Positions 44,471 through 53,430 of a stretch of DNA of 64,000 bases are shown in pieces. Location: positions 1-64,000 of the forward strand of contig NZ_PKQP01000010.1 of assembly GCF_002887735.1 (NCBI RefSeq), written 5' to 3'. The position numbers and the translations under genes are program-made. The notes beneath the pieces are model-generated. The model made no database searches. It was not told where the DNA came from and was given only the letters and a program-made list of their open reading frames with translations. Each line of letters starts with the position of its first letter. Position 1 is the stretch's first letter. This DNA is from Stenotrophomonas bentonitica. Lineage in GTDB: Bacteria; Pseudomonadota; Gammaproteobacteria; Xanthomonadales; Xanthomonadaceae.

Positions 44471-46397
44471 TCGCATCCTGGTGGTGGACGACAACGTGGC
44501 GACCCGCTATGCGGTGCGCCGGGTGCTCGAGCATCACGGGTTCCATGTCGAGGAAGCCGGTACCGGCGGGGAGGGGCTGGAGCGCCTTGCCGAGCATGAT
44601 TTCGATGCGCTGGTGCTGGATGTGAACCTGCCGGACATGAGTGGCTTCGATGTGGTCCGCCAGCTGCGCGAGAACGCGCGGCTGCAGCTGCTGCCGGTGG
44701 TGCACGTCTCGGCGGCCTCGATCGCGACCGGCGACATGATCACCGGCCTCAACGCAGGCGCTGATGCCTATCTGATCCATCCAGTGGACCCGGATGTGCT
44801 GCTGGCCACGCTGCGCAGCCTGCTGCGCGTCCGCCGCGCGGAGGAAGCGCTGCGCGAGACTGAAGCGCGCTTCCGCGAAATCTTCCGCCATATCAATGCG
44901 CCCATCGCGGTGCTCGATGCCAACCTCAACGCGCACGACGCCAACGACGCGTTCACCCGTCTGCTGGGCCAGCAGATCGGTCCGGGCCAACTCGATCAGC
45001 TGCTTCAGGATCAGGCTGCGCCGCTGAGTGCGTTGAAGGTCGCCCTCGCCGAGGGCGAGCGCTGGCAGGGAACCTTCAGCCTTCGCGTCGGCGGTGCGAT
45101 CCGCATGACCGAGTGGCGGGTGACCCCCTATCAGGCCGCCGGCCAAGGGCTGGTGCTGATCGAAGACACGACCGAGCACCATGCGCGTGCCAACGAGCAG
45201 CGCCAGGAGCTGGAAAGCGCCACGTCCGAACTGGCCTTCCAGATCGCCGAGCGCGAGCGCACCGAGATCGAGCTGATGCAGGCGCAGAAGATGGATGCGC
45301 TCGGCCAGCTCACCGGCGGCATCGCGCATGATTTCAACAACCTGCTGACCACGATCATCTCCGGGTTGGACATGATCGAGATCGCCGCCTCCAGCGGTAA
45401 ATGGGACAAGGCCTCGCGCTACGTCGAGATCGCCAACGGCTCGGCACACCGTGCCGCAGCGCTGACCCAGCGCATGCTGGCCTTCGCGCGCAAACAACCG
45501 CTGGACCCGCAGACCTTCGACGTCGTTGCGCGGGTGCGCTCGCTGGAAGACATGCTGCAGCGCTCGATCGGGGAGAACATCGAGCTTGAACTGGAGCTGG
45601 GCCCGGAGCCGTTGATCGCGGTGGCCGACCCGAACCAGTTCGAGAACGTGATCCTCAACCTGGTCATCAACGCCCGCGATGCGCTGGCCGGCCAAGGCCT
45701 GATCCGCATCCGCGCCGGGCGTGCGCAGATCGAACGTGACCATGAGCTGGCCCCGGGCCACTACATCACGGTCACCGTCCTGGACAACGGCGTGGGCATT
45801 CCCACCGAGCTGCTGACCAAGGTGTTCGAGCCGTTCTTCACGACCAAGCCGCAGGGCGAGGGCACCGGGTTGGGGTTGTCGATGACCTACGGGTTCGCGC
45901 GTCAGTCCGGTGGCAGCGCACGCATCGCCAGCGAGCGTGGCGAGGGGACGGAAATCGAGCTGCTGCTGCCGGAGGGCCGGCTCCAGCCGGTCGCCCAGGC
46001 ATCGGTACCGGCACAGCTGCCCCGTGGCAGCGCCGAACGCATCCTGCTGGTGGACGATACCGATTCGGTGCGGATGATGGTCCGGGAGATGCTGGTCGAA
46101 GCCGGATACCAGGTGGTCGAGGCCATCAACGCGCAGCAGGCGCTGCTGGAACTGCATTCGGACCGTGAGCTGGACCTGCTGCTGTCCGACGTCGGCCTGC
46201 CCGGCATGAACGGTCGCGAGCTTGCCGATGCGGCCCGGGCCCTGCGGCCGCACCTGCCGGTTCTGTTCGTCACCGGCTATACGGAAAGCGCCGCTGTCCG
46301 CAATGAATTCCTCGGGCAGGGGATGTCCCTGCTGCCCAAGCCGTTCAGTGTCAACGAACTGCTGCGGGGCGTGCGGCAGATGTTCAACCCGGGCTGA
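44457..46397 (+). CDS. Hybrid histidine kinase REC-PAS-HisKA-HATPase-REC
   Basis: 646 residues. N-terminal receiver with D55 (LVLDVNLPDMSGFDVV), a PAS domain at about 130-250 (IFRHINAPIAVLDANLN), H-box [20 protein letters not shown], HATPase with NARDALAGQG and [12 protein letters not shown], and a C-terminal receiver (LLLSDVGLPGMNG). No membrane segments. As the last gene of the operon it is the probable phosphorelay output of the stressosome: the upstream kinase could phosphorylate its N-terminal receiver. No DNA-binding or c-di-GMP output domain is encoded in the operon, so the final target is elsewhere. Confidence 0.94.
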   Translation: MANPDRILVVDDNVATRYAVRRVLEHHGFHVEEAGTGGEGLERLAEHDFDALVLDVNLPDMSGFDVVRQLRENARLQLLPVVHVSAASIATGDMITGLNAGADAYLIHPVDPDVLLATLRSLLRVRRAEEALRETEARFREIFRHINAPIAVLDANLNAHDANDAFTRLLGQQIGPGQLDQLLQDQAAPLSALKVALAEGERWQGTFSLRVGGAIRMTEWRVTPYQAAGQGLVLIEDTTEHHARANEQRQELESATSELAFQIAERERTEIELMQAQKMDALGQLTGGIAHDFNNLLTTIISGLDMIEIAASSGKWDKASRYVEIANGSAHRAAALTQRMLAFARKQPLDPQTFDVVARVRSLEDMLQRSIGENIELELELGPEPLIAVADPNQFENVILNLVINARDALAGQGLIRIRAGRAQIERDHELAPGHYITVTVLDNGVGIPTELLTKVFEPFFTTKPQGEGTGLGLSMTYGFARQSGGSARIASERGEGTEIELLLPEGRLQPVAQASVPAQLPRGSAERILLVDDTDSVRMMVREMLVEAGYQVVEAINAQQALLELHSDRELDLLLSDVGLPGMNGRELADAARALRPHLPVLFVTGYTESAAVRNEFLGQGMSLLPKPFSVNELLRGVRQMFNPG

Positions 46398-46452
46398 CAG
46401 GCTTCGCCCGCAGCCTGGGTACAATCCCCTGACGCCTCCGGGGGAAACCACC

Positions 46453-47241
46453 ATGTCGCCACCCGCAATCGGCCCGGCCGCCCGCGCACTGGCGGCGCGT
46501 GAGTGCACGGCCATCGCCGAGGCGCTTTCGCCCCAACCCGATGTCCACGATGCCGTGCATCGCGCGCGCAAGACCATCCGCCGCCTGCGCGCGCTGCTCG
46601 CACTGCTGGAGAACAGCCATTTTGAGACAGACCAGGCCGATGCGGCCCTGCGGCGCCTCGGGCAAGGGCTGTCGGCATTGCGCGATGCCCACGTGGTGGT
46701 GGACACCTGCCAGCGCCTGGCCGCGCAGCAGCCCGCCCTGCCATGGGCGGAGGTCGGCAGACGGCTGACGGTGCGCCGCGACGCACGCCTGGCCCAGGCG
46801 CTCGCACGCGACCCGGCGTTTGCACGCCGCCACGCGGCACTGGGACGTATCGTGCGGGATCTCCAGGCCCAGCCATGGGAGTCCCTTGGAAGGCGTGACC
46901 TGCGCAAGGGACTGGCGCGTAGTGAGCGGCGTACCGCCAAGGCGGAAAAGCGCGCCGCACGCAGCCGCGATACCGAGGATCTGCACCGCTGGCGCCGGCG
47001 GGTACGCCGCCTGCGCATGCAGCTGGAAGCACTGCCAACGCTGGACAGCGCGCTGGCTGCCTCGATCAAGCGCAGCCGCCCGGGCCGACAGGCGCGGGCA
47101 CTGCACACGCTGGGCGATCAGCTGGGCTGGCAGCAGGACCTACGGATGCTGCGCAACCTGGTGCGGGTGATGCCGGGTGTGGGGGACCGCCGTGCACTGC
47201 TTGCGCAGATGGATGCGGAGGGGGTGGCTGCGCTGGGCTGA
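46453..47241 (+). CDS. CHAD-domain protein
   Basis: 262 residues with the conserved-His helical pattern of CHAD domains: VHDAVHRARKTIRRLRALLA, LSALRDAHVVVDTCQRL, DLHRWRRRVRRLRMQLEAL and LHTLGDQLGWQQDLRMLRNL. CHAD proteins bind polyphosphate granules, and the protein is very Arg/His-rich as expected for this. TACAAT at 46420-46425 is a good -10 candidate, giving a promoter independent of the stressosome operon. It converges on the asparaginase gene 26 bases away. Confidence 0.93.
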   Translation: MSPPAIGPAARALAARECTAIAEALSPQPDVHDAVHRARKTIRRLRALLALLENSHFETDQADAALRRLGQGLSALRDAHVVVDTCQRLAAQQPALPWAEVGRRLTVRRDARLAQALARDPAFARRHAALGRIVRDLQAQPWESLGRRDLRKGLARSERRTAKAEKRAARSRDTEDLHRWRRRVRRLRMQLEALPTLDSALAASIKRSRPGRQARALHTLGDQLGWQQDLRMLRNLVRVMPGVGDRRALLAQMDAEGVAALG

Positions 47242-47267
47242 GCTGAGCCGCCGTATCGATCTGCTGC

Positions 47268-48275
47268 TCAACTGGGTCGGCCTGGCGTGGGCAAGGTGTA
47301 CTCGCGGAGGTAGTCGACGAGGTCGTCCTGTCGGCCGCTACCTGCCAACAGCCAGAGAAGCAGCCGGGCTTTGCGCGGACACAGCAGCCCACACATCCGG
47401 AGACCATTGCGGATCAGACCGATCTCGCCACCTTCAAAGCCATAGGTGCACTGTGCGGTCGGTCCCGACCCCGTACGCGTGCCCACGAGGACCGGAATCT
47501 TCGTGGCAATGCGCGCCAGGACGTTGGACCAGGATGCACTGACGTGACCTGCGCCGAAACCCGCGATGACGAGGCCTTCGTAGCCCAGCGGCAGCAACTG
47601 CTCCAACAGCAGGGTATCGGCAGCAAGTGTTGCTTCCAGGAGCGCAATCTTCTGGTGCGTACGCGTTGGCAAGGGCACCAGCATGCGGGCGCGCGCCGGG
47701 CGAAGAAAGCAGGCGCGGCCTTCGATCATCAGGCCGACGGGACCCACCACGGGCGAAGTGAAGGCATGAAGGGCCAGCGTGCTCGACTTCCGTACATGCC
47801 TGGCCTCGTGGACCTCGGCGTTCATGACGACCAGGACACCGCGTGCGCGACTGTCGGCAGTGCAGGCAACCAGGGTGGCGTCCAGTATGTTGCCGGGGCC
47901 GTCCGCCCCGGCCTGTCCCGCCGGGCGCATCGCCCCTGTAACGACCAGGGGGGCATCGTGAGTCCAGAGGTAATCGAGGAATGCGGCGGTCTCCTCCAAG
48001 GTGTCCGTGCCCTGGGTGACAACCACGCCGTCAGCACCTTCTTCGATCTGACGGTCCGCCCACGCCAGCACCTGCAGCAGCAGGTTGAAGTCCAGCGATG
48101 CGCTGGGGACCAGACTCAGGCTTTGCACGCCGATCTGCGCGATATCGGAAATGGCAGGCACGGTGGCAAGCAAGGCGTCGCCAGCCAGGACGGGTGTGAT
48201 TCCTTCGCCTCCCTGTTGGTGCTGCATGCTCAGCGTGCCGCCAAGCGTGGCGATGGAGATTCGGGGTGTGGGCAA
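47268..48275 (-). CDS. L-asparaginase family amidohydrolase
   Basis: 335 residues. The two Thr sites are ISIATLGGT (T14) and VVTQGTDTLEET (T90, D91), with K163 in VHEARHVRKSSTL. These correspond to T12, T89, D90 and K162 of E. coli AnsB. The usual His before Gly-Thr-Asp is Gln88. GAMRPAGQAGADGPGNILDA is also conserved. No ATG or GTG precedes the first Thr motif; TTG at 48275, six bases after a GAGG, is the best start. No signal peptide, so it is a cytosolic enzyme that hydrolyses asparagine or a related amide to acid and ammonia. Follows the duplicated membrane protein by 44 bases in an operon with a nitrilase-family amidase. Confidence 0.9.
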   Translation of the reverse strand: MPTPRISIATLGGTLSMQHQQGGEGITPVLAGDALLATVPAISDIAQIGVQSLSLVPSASLDFNLLLQVLAWADRQIEEGADGVVVTQGTDTLEETAAFLDYLWTHDAPLVVTGAMRPAGQAGADGPGNILDATLVACTADSRARGVLVVMNAEVHEARHVRKSSTLALHAFTSPVVGPVGLMIEGRACFLRPARARMLVPLPTRTHQKIALLEATLAADTLLLEQLLPLGYEGLVIAGFGAGHVSASWSNVLARIATKIPVLVGTRTGSGPTAQCTYGFEGGEIGLIRNGLRMCGLLCPRKARLLLWLLAGSGRQDDLVDYLREYTLPTPGRPS

Positions 48276-48319
48276 GGCAGACCTCAGGGAACAGGGAGGA
48301 TTCGTGACGTTCCGGGAAC

Positions 48320-49534
48320 TCAACCGCGGAAAACCAGGCCCAGTGACGGCACGACGAGCAGGGTGCTGACAGCCATCGACAGGACATTGCCGAGGTACGG
48401 ATGTACATGGTTGGGCAACCGGGATGAAAGAGCTCTCGCCAGTGGCGGGGCGATCAGGGCGCCCAGCACCGCGCTGCTGATCACCACCGCCATTCCGCCG
48501 CCGTGGGTCAGAACCGCGGCGGGGACAACGGAGACCAGTGGGACATAGGTGGGGTGCCAGCCGTGCGACATCCATTGCCGGCGCCAGAGGATGACACCGA
48601 CGAGGGATGCAAGCGCCTGGCCGGCAATCAGAGGCAGCAGCAGGCCCGAGCCATAGGCTGGCGCGAGCGGATTCAGCGCGTACGCGAGCAATACCCCCGC
48701 GAGCAGGCCAATGCTGGCCCATTCGTTACCGAAGAAGGGGGCTTCTGAGAAATCTGCCAGTACACGACGAACGGTCCAGGTGATGCCATATCGTTGCGTG
48801 ACCACCGGCGCTGACGGCACCGGAAGCTTCCGCTGCGGAGCAGGCGGGCTGACCAGCCACGGGATGCGCCGACACAGGAAGAAGGCGGCCGCGCTGCCCA
48901 GCGCCATGCCGAGTACATTGCCCACAACGGCCGGGAGTTGGAGCGGGGTGCATACGTAGTTGACCAGCAGCAGGCAGGACGGAGTCACCAGCACGGCGCC
49001 CAGCACTGCCCCGTTGACAGCGATCTTCCACCCTCGCCCGAACAGTAGAACCATGGCGGCAGGCAAGGAAACAGCGGCGACAAAGGTGGGCTGCCAAGTC
49101 CCCGTACCGAGTGACCATCCCCATAGTGCATGGCTCAGCAGCATACCCAGCAGCGAGCTGGACACTACCCAGGGCCACAAACCACTGCCGTAGCAGATGC
49201 TGAAGCCCTGCCAGCGATGTCCGCCGCGACTGGCGAGATGCCCGACCGCCGCACCCAGAAGAAGGCCTGCCGAGGCCCACTCGTGCTTGTAGAAGGTGAC
49301 CTCACTGAGGTCACCGGCAATCCAGCGCCACCTTGCCCATGGCGAAGCGCTGAGGCCGGCGATCATGTCGTCGTAGCCCGGCCAGTCGCCCGCACCACTG
49401 GAGCGATGGGCGAGCGCCGTCGCGCCGAGCAGCACTACCGTGATCGCTGTGGCGGCGATCATCAAGACCCACGGCGAGGCCGAGATGCCACGCCGGTCGA
49501 GAGTGGAGGGCGTCGGCATCTCGTCCGGCCTCAC
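48320..49534 (-). CDS. Internally duplicated polytopic membrane protein, possible transporter
   Basis: 404 residues, roughly ten or more hydrophobic segments. Two halves align with a nearly constant offset of about 179 residues: DLSEVTFYKHEWASAGLL (75-92) with DFSEAPFFGNEWASIGLL (261-278), YGSG (115 and 294), QPTFV/HPTYV (148 and 327), AVLGA (176 and 355), GNVLGMA/GNVLSMA (205 and 382). Inverted or tandem repeats of this kind are typical of secondary transporters. No known family was recognised. GTG 49534 overlaps the amidase stop by four bases (49531-49534); ATG 49519 is an alternative. Linked amidase and asparaginase suggest uptake of an amide or Asn-like substrate; this is inference. Confidence 0.75.
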   Translation of the reverse strand: MRPDEMPTPSTLDRRGISASPWVLMIAATAITVVLLGATALAHRSSGAGDWPGYDDMIAGLSASPWARWRWIAGDLSEVTFYKHEWASAGLLLGAAVGHLASRGGHRWQGFSICYGSGLWPWVVSSSLLGMLLSHALWGWSLGTGTWQPTFVAAVSLPAAMVLLFGRGWKIAVNGAVLGAVLVTPSCLLLVNYVCTPLQLPAVVGNVLGMALGSAAAFFLCRRIPWLVSPPAPQRKLPVPSAPVVTQRYGITWTVRRVLADFSEAPFFGNEWASIGLLAGVLLAYALNPLAPAYGSGLLLPLIAGQALASLVGVILWRRQWMSHGWHPTYVPLVSVVPAAVLTHGGGMAVVISSAVLGALIAPPLARALSSRLPNHVHPYLGNVLSMAVSTLLVVPSLGLVFRG

Positions 49535-50418
49535 CGCGGCAGAGAGGGATGTTGGCGATAGCCCAGCATCGGGTCGTAGAGATCAGTGCGTCGATCACGA
49601 TGCAGATCGTTCAAAGCATTCCAGATGGGAGCGCTGCGGGCGGTCGACAGGTCGATGTCGGCATAGACGATGGCCTGGTGCTCCGCCGGGGCCACCGGCG
49701 CGATTGGCCAGCCGTTGGTACCCGCAATGAGTGAGCATCCAAGGAAGCGTTCACCGCACTCGCTGCCAACGCGGTTGGCGGCAGCGATGAAGACGTTGTT
49801 GACGTGCGCTGCGGTCATTGTCAGGTACGACGCCATGCACTTTCCCGCGTCGTCGAACAGCGGCGGGGGTGTCCATACCCAGTTGTTCAAGCTGCAGATG
49901 ATGTCGGCGCCCTGCTGGCCCAGCAGGCGTGGCACCTCCGGGAACCAGACATCCCAGCAGATCATCAATCCGATCCGGCCGATGCTGGTTTCGAACACCG
50001 GGAAACCGAGATTTCCTGGCGAGAACCACAGCTTTTCCTTGTTCCAGAGATGCGCCTTTCGATACTTGCCGATGAGGCCATCCGGCCCCATCAGGACAGC
50101 CGTGTCATACAGATGCACCCCATCACGCTCGGCCAGGCCGGCGGCGAGGTGGATCTGGTGTTCCCTTGCGAAATCGGTCCAGGCGCGGGTGCTGGGCCCG
50201 TCGGGAATGACCTCGGCATGTGCATAGGCATCCTGACGATCTGCGAACAGATAGCCTGTATTGGCCAGCTCGGGCAGCACGATAAGCGTGGCACCGTTTT
50301 CGACCGCCTCCCGCGCCAGCGACAGGCTCTTGCCCAGATTGACCTGACCGTTATGCACCCCGACCTGAGGGTCGAACTGCAAGACGGCGATGCGTACTGC
50401 GCTGATGGCATTGCTCAT
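49531..50418 (-). CDS. Nitrilase-superfamily carbon-nitrogen hydrolase
   Basis: 295 residues from ATG 50418, six bases after AGGTAA. The Glu-Lys-Cys triad is complete: E50 in LIVLPELANTGY, K121 in GKYRKAHLW and C154 in GLMICWDVWFPE. It is closest in pattern to the N-carbamoyl-beta-alanine amidohydrolase / aliphatic amidase branch. Expected reaction: hydrolysis of an amide or N-carbamoyl group to the acid with ammonia release, in the cytosol. It heads the operon with the duplicated membrane protein and the asparaginase. Confidence 0.92.
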   Translation of the reverse strand: MSNAISAVRIAVLQFDPQVGVHNGQVNLGKSLSLAREAVENGATLIVLPELANTGYLFADRQDAYAHAEVIPDGPSTRAWTDFAREHQIHLAAGLAERDGVHLYDTAVLMGPDGLIGKYRKAHLWNKEKLWFSPGNLGFPVFETSIGRIGLMICWDVWFPEVPRLLGQQGADIICSLNNWVWTPPPLFDDAGKCMASYLTMTAAHVNNVFIAAANRVGSECGERFLGCSLIAGTNGWPIAPVAPAEHQAIVYADIDLSTARSAPIWNALNDLHRDRRTDLYDPMLGYRQHPSLPR

Positions 50419-50504
50419 GCGGGTTACCTGTTCCTGTCCAAATCGCCGGCGGCTGCCGTGCAAATGAATAAGAAGCTGGATCGCGCCCTGTCGCCATACA
50501 CAAA

Positions 50505-50521
50505 CTACGATTTTCTCGTAG
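50505..50521. promoter_or_regulatory. Inverted repeat upstream of the amidase operon
   Basis: CTACGA and TCGTAG flank TTTTC (50511-50515). It is 87 bases before the amidase start and 30 bases after the helicase stop. It could be an operator for the amidase operon or, being followed on the minus strand by TTTGTGT, a weak helicase terminator. Confidence 0.35.
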
Positions 50522-50550
50522 GTGATTACCGCGTCTGCAATGGTTTTTTT

Positions 50551-53286
50551 CTATTCCTGGAAGCCCGTCACTGCGCGTGCCTTCGGCGGCTTGTACTCGC
50601 ATCGCGGATACCCCGAGCACGACTGGAAGGCGCCATACGGCCCGGTGCGCGGCACGATCACGCCCACCCTGCAGGCCGGGCAGGCCTGCTCGTGGATGGT
50701 CTCACCGGCCATCGAGGTGACGCGCACCGCACCGTCATTGACCAGCTCGGTCAGGAAGGCCGAGCGCCGACCCTGCACGGTGAACATCGCCACCGAGCGG
50801 CGCGCGCGCGTCAGCGCTACGTAGAACAGGCGGCGTTCTTCGCCCAGCGGATACGCATCGCTGTCGGGCATCGCCAGCGCGAGCACGGGATCATCGGCGC
50901 GGGTGTTGGGAAAGCGCCGGTCCAGCATGCCGGGCAGGATCACATAGTCCGCCTCCGTGCCTTTGGAGCGGTGCGCGGTGAGGAAGCTGACCTCCATGTG
51001 TTGGCCATGCCGTGCCCGCCACGTGGCCGGCAGCATCGCGCGGTCTGCGTTGTAGCGGCCGAGTACGAACACCGTGACCTTGCCATCGCGGCCGGGCGGC
51101 ACCTGGCCGGACAACAGCTGCTGGTGCAATCGCTCCAGATACTGCTCGACCGCTCCGGCCAGCCGGTCGCGCGAGGCGACCTGGTAGGCCTGCAGCACCG
51201 CGCCGTACGCCGGCGTGACCGACTGGACGTCCTTCGGGATCTGCGCAGGGTTACGGGATACGAAGGCACTGGACACATCGCACAGCGCCTGCGGGCAGCG
51301 GAACGTCTGTTGCAGCTTGAGCACCTGGCCCTGACCGAACCAGTCCACGAAGCCGGTCATCACCGACACGTCCGCGCCGGCAAAGCGATTGATCGACTGC
51401 CAGTCGTCACCGACCGCGAACAGGTGTTTTCCCGGTGCCTGCACCAGTGCCCGGCACAGCCGCGCACGGGCGCGCGAGGCATCCTGGAATTCATCGGCCA
51501 TCACCAGGTCGAAGGGAGCGACGTAGCGCCCCTGTTCGAGGTGCTCGGCGGCCTGGTTGAGCATGTCTTCGAAATCGATCCCGCCCTCGGCCACCAGCGC
51601 ATCGTCCCAGCCTTCCAGGATCGGGACGATCAGCGCGAGGAAGAGGCGGTAGCGGTGCTTGAAGTGATCGTCGGGCAGGCGGCGCAGGCGTTCGACCATG
51701 TCCTCCACGTGCAGCGCGTTGCTCTTGGCGTGGCTGATGAAGGTACGGACCAGGCCGATCAGGTCGCTGTCCGGCATCGGCGTCGCGCCGCCCTCGGGCA
51801 GGTCGCGGTCGGGATTCGGGTCCAGTTCGATACCGCGCTGCGACAAGGCCTCGCCCAACTGCACGAACAGTTCGCCGGTGCGCAACTGCTGCGGGGTGGT
51901 CTGGATCCGCTCGATGCCATCGCGGGCGCCCGGCTCGCCAGCGCGAGGCGCGGGCGCGCGGTCGTGTCCCGCCGGGGCGAGGTGGTCGTGATACAGCGCA
52001 ATGCCGGGGTAATGGAAATCCGGGCGGTACGGGCGGTACGCATCGGTCCCGGCATCGAATGCATCGCGGCGTGCATAGGTGTACGCCACGCCGTTGTAGA
52101 ACAGCCAGTCGGCGATCACGCACGCTTCGATGCTATGCACGCGCTCGCCCTGCAGGGTGCGCACATACCCCTGGCCATCCTTGTCCCACTCCTCGGCGTC
52201 CAGCGACCCGCCGGTGACCGGCAGGTCACGGCCGAACACCAGCCGGAACATGTCCCACTGGGTACGGAAGGCGAGCGAGCGGTCCTTGAGCTGGTCGATG
52301 ATCTCGGCCAGCCGATGGAAACCCTGGGTGGCATCGACCGCCCAGTCCGGCACCTGCGGCATCCGGCCGGTGGCCTGGGCGATGATGTGCCGGCCCAGCG
52401 CATGGAAGGTGCGCGTTTCCACCTGCACCTGATCCAGGCCGAGGCGCTGGAACGCGCGGTCCGCACGCGCCTGCAGCTCGGTGGCGGCTTCCTTGTTGAA
52501 GGCGAGCATGACGATGCGCTCGGGCGCGACCAGCCCGCGTTCGATGGCGTACGCCGCCTTGGCGACCATCGTGGAGGTTTTGCCCGAACCTGCTGCGGCC
52601 ACCACCTGGACGCGGTTGTCGAAGCAGATCACCGCGCGGGCCTGCTCATCGGTGAGTGGCCGGCTTTCGACGCGGTCCAGCAACGCACGGCTGGCGACCC
52701 GTTCGCGCGCCTGATGGACCTCATTGCGGCGGGCCCACATCGTTGGCCAGTCGGCCAGCCACAGCATCAGCGCTTCTTCGATCGCGGCCGGGTCGCCATG
52801 GAGCTGGCTGCGCAGGTCGGCATCATCGAACACCGTCCACAGCGCGTCCTCATCCAGGGGCAGGGTGGGGCGTGCCTGCAGCAGTACCTGCTGCTGCTCG
52901 CAGGTCAGCCACAGCGATTCCTCGTCGGCCAGATCGGTAGCCGCCTGCACCTGGGCGAGCCAGTGCTGGATGGCGGTGTGGGACTGCTGGAACAAGGCGA
53001 CATGGTCGCGCTGGCGCTGCTTGCCGCTTCGCTCCTCCAGTGCCGACACCAGCAAGCGCGCGGACGCGGCGGGCAGGCCGCCGAGGATCAACGGTGGGTG
53101 CCCTTCACGATGGAGGCTCAGCCGTGCCCAGGGCAGGCGCGGGTACACCTGCAGTGCATCCAGCGGCGCGTGATACCGATGACCGCCAATGGTCAGTAGC
53201 AGCTGGTCGTCTTCCAGGCGCAGGCGCCAGTGCGGCGATCGCGTGAGGCGTTGGCCCCAGTCGCTCGGGGCCCATTCGTACGTCAT
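50551..53286 (-). CDS. HelD/UvrD-like superfamily 1 DNA helicase with C-terminal zinc ribbon
   Basis: 911 residues from ATG 53286. After a 200-residue N-terminal region the SF1 motifs appear: Walker A AAGSGKTS (231-238), DEFQD of motif II, QQTFRCP, AHRSKGTEADYV and FYVALTRARR. The C-terminal zinc ribbon CPACRVGVIVPR followed by SCSGYPRCEY is of the topoisomerase C4 type. HelD of E. coli (684 residues) is the usual comparison; this one is larger and has the extra ribbon. Likely role: DNA unwinding in recombination/repair. ATG 53286 is the natural start; the longer frame to 53361 is less likely. Confidence 0.9.
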   Translation of the reverse strand: MTYEWAPSDWGQRLTRSPHWRLRLEDDQLLLTIGGHRYHAPLDALQVYPRLPWARLSLHREGHPPLILGGLPAASARLLVSALEERSGKQRQRDHVALFQQSHTAIQHWLAQVQAATDLADEESLWLTCEQQQVLLQARPTLPLDEDALWTVFDDADLRSQLHGDPAAIEEALMLWLADWPTMWARRNEVHQARERVASRALLDRVESRPLTDEQARAVICFDNRVQVVAAAGSGKTSTMVAKAAYAIERGLVAPERIVMLAFNKEAATELQARADRAFQRLGLDQVQVETRTFHALGRHIIAQATGRMPQVPDWAVDATQGFHRLAEIIDQLKDRSLAFRTQWDMFRLVFGRDLPVTGGSLDAEEWDKDGQGYVRTLQGERVHSIEACVIADWLFYNGVAYTYARRDAFDAGTDAYRPYRPDFHYPGIALYHDHLAPAGHDRAPAPRAGEPGARDGIERIQTTPQQLRTGELFVQLGEALSQRGIELDPNPDRDLPEGGATPMPDSDLIGLVRTFISHAKSNALHVEDMVERLRRLPDDHFKHRYRLFLALIVPILEGWDDALVAEGGIDFEDMLNQAAEHLEQGRYVAPFDLVMADEFQDASRARARLCRALVQAPGKHLFAVGDDWQSINRFAGADVSVMTGFVDWFGQGQVLKLQQTFRCPQALCDVSSAFVSRNPAQIPKDVQSVTPAYGAVLQAYQVASRDRLAGAVEQYLERLHQQLLSGQVPPGRDGKVTVFVLGRYNADRAMLPATWRARHGQHMEVSFLTAHRSKGTEADYVILPGMLDRRFPNTRADDPVLALAMPDSDAYPLGEERRLFYVALTRARRSVAMFTVQGRRSAFLTELVNDGAVRVTSMAGETIHEQACPACRVGVIVPRTGPYGAFQSCSGYPRCEYKPPKARAVTGFQE

Positions 53287-53370
53287 CGGTGTTCCAGGTG
53301 CGGCCCTCGTTGCGGCCGTGGCCGGAACAGCATGGGTGGCGCGGTTTGATCGGATGCCCATGATAGGGGA

Positions 53371-53400
53371 AATAAAAAAAATCCCCGCCTGGGCGGGGAT
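53371..53400 (-). terminator. Rho-independent terminator of the MFS gene
   Basis: On the minus strand a nine-base stem ATCCCCGCC / GGCGGGGAT (53381-53400 on plus) with a two-base loop is followed by eight T residues (53381-53374) and ATTT. It is 30 bases after the MFS stop. This is the clearest terminator in the window. Confidence 0.9.
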
Positions 53401-53430
53401 CCGGATCGAGCGGTGGTTCGGGGCGCGCGC

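Noticed and set aside
44220..47108. 962-codon minus-strand frame
   Set aside because: Antisense to the kinase genes and CHAD gene; no domain signature.
49804..53199. 1131-codon open frame on the plus strand
   Set aside because: It is antisense to the helicase, which has all SF1 motifs. GC-rich codon use on the other strand creates long mirror frames.
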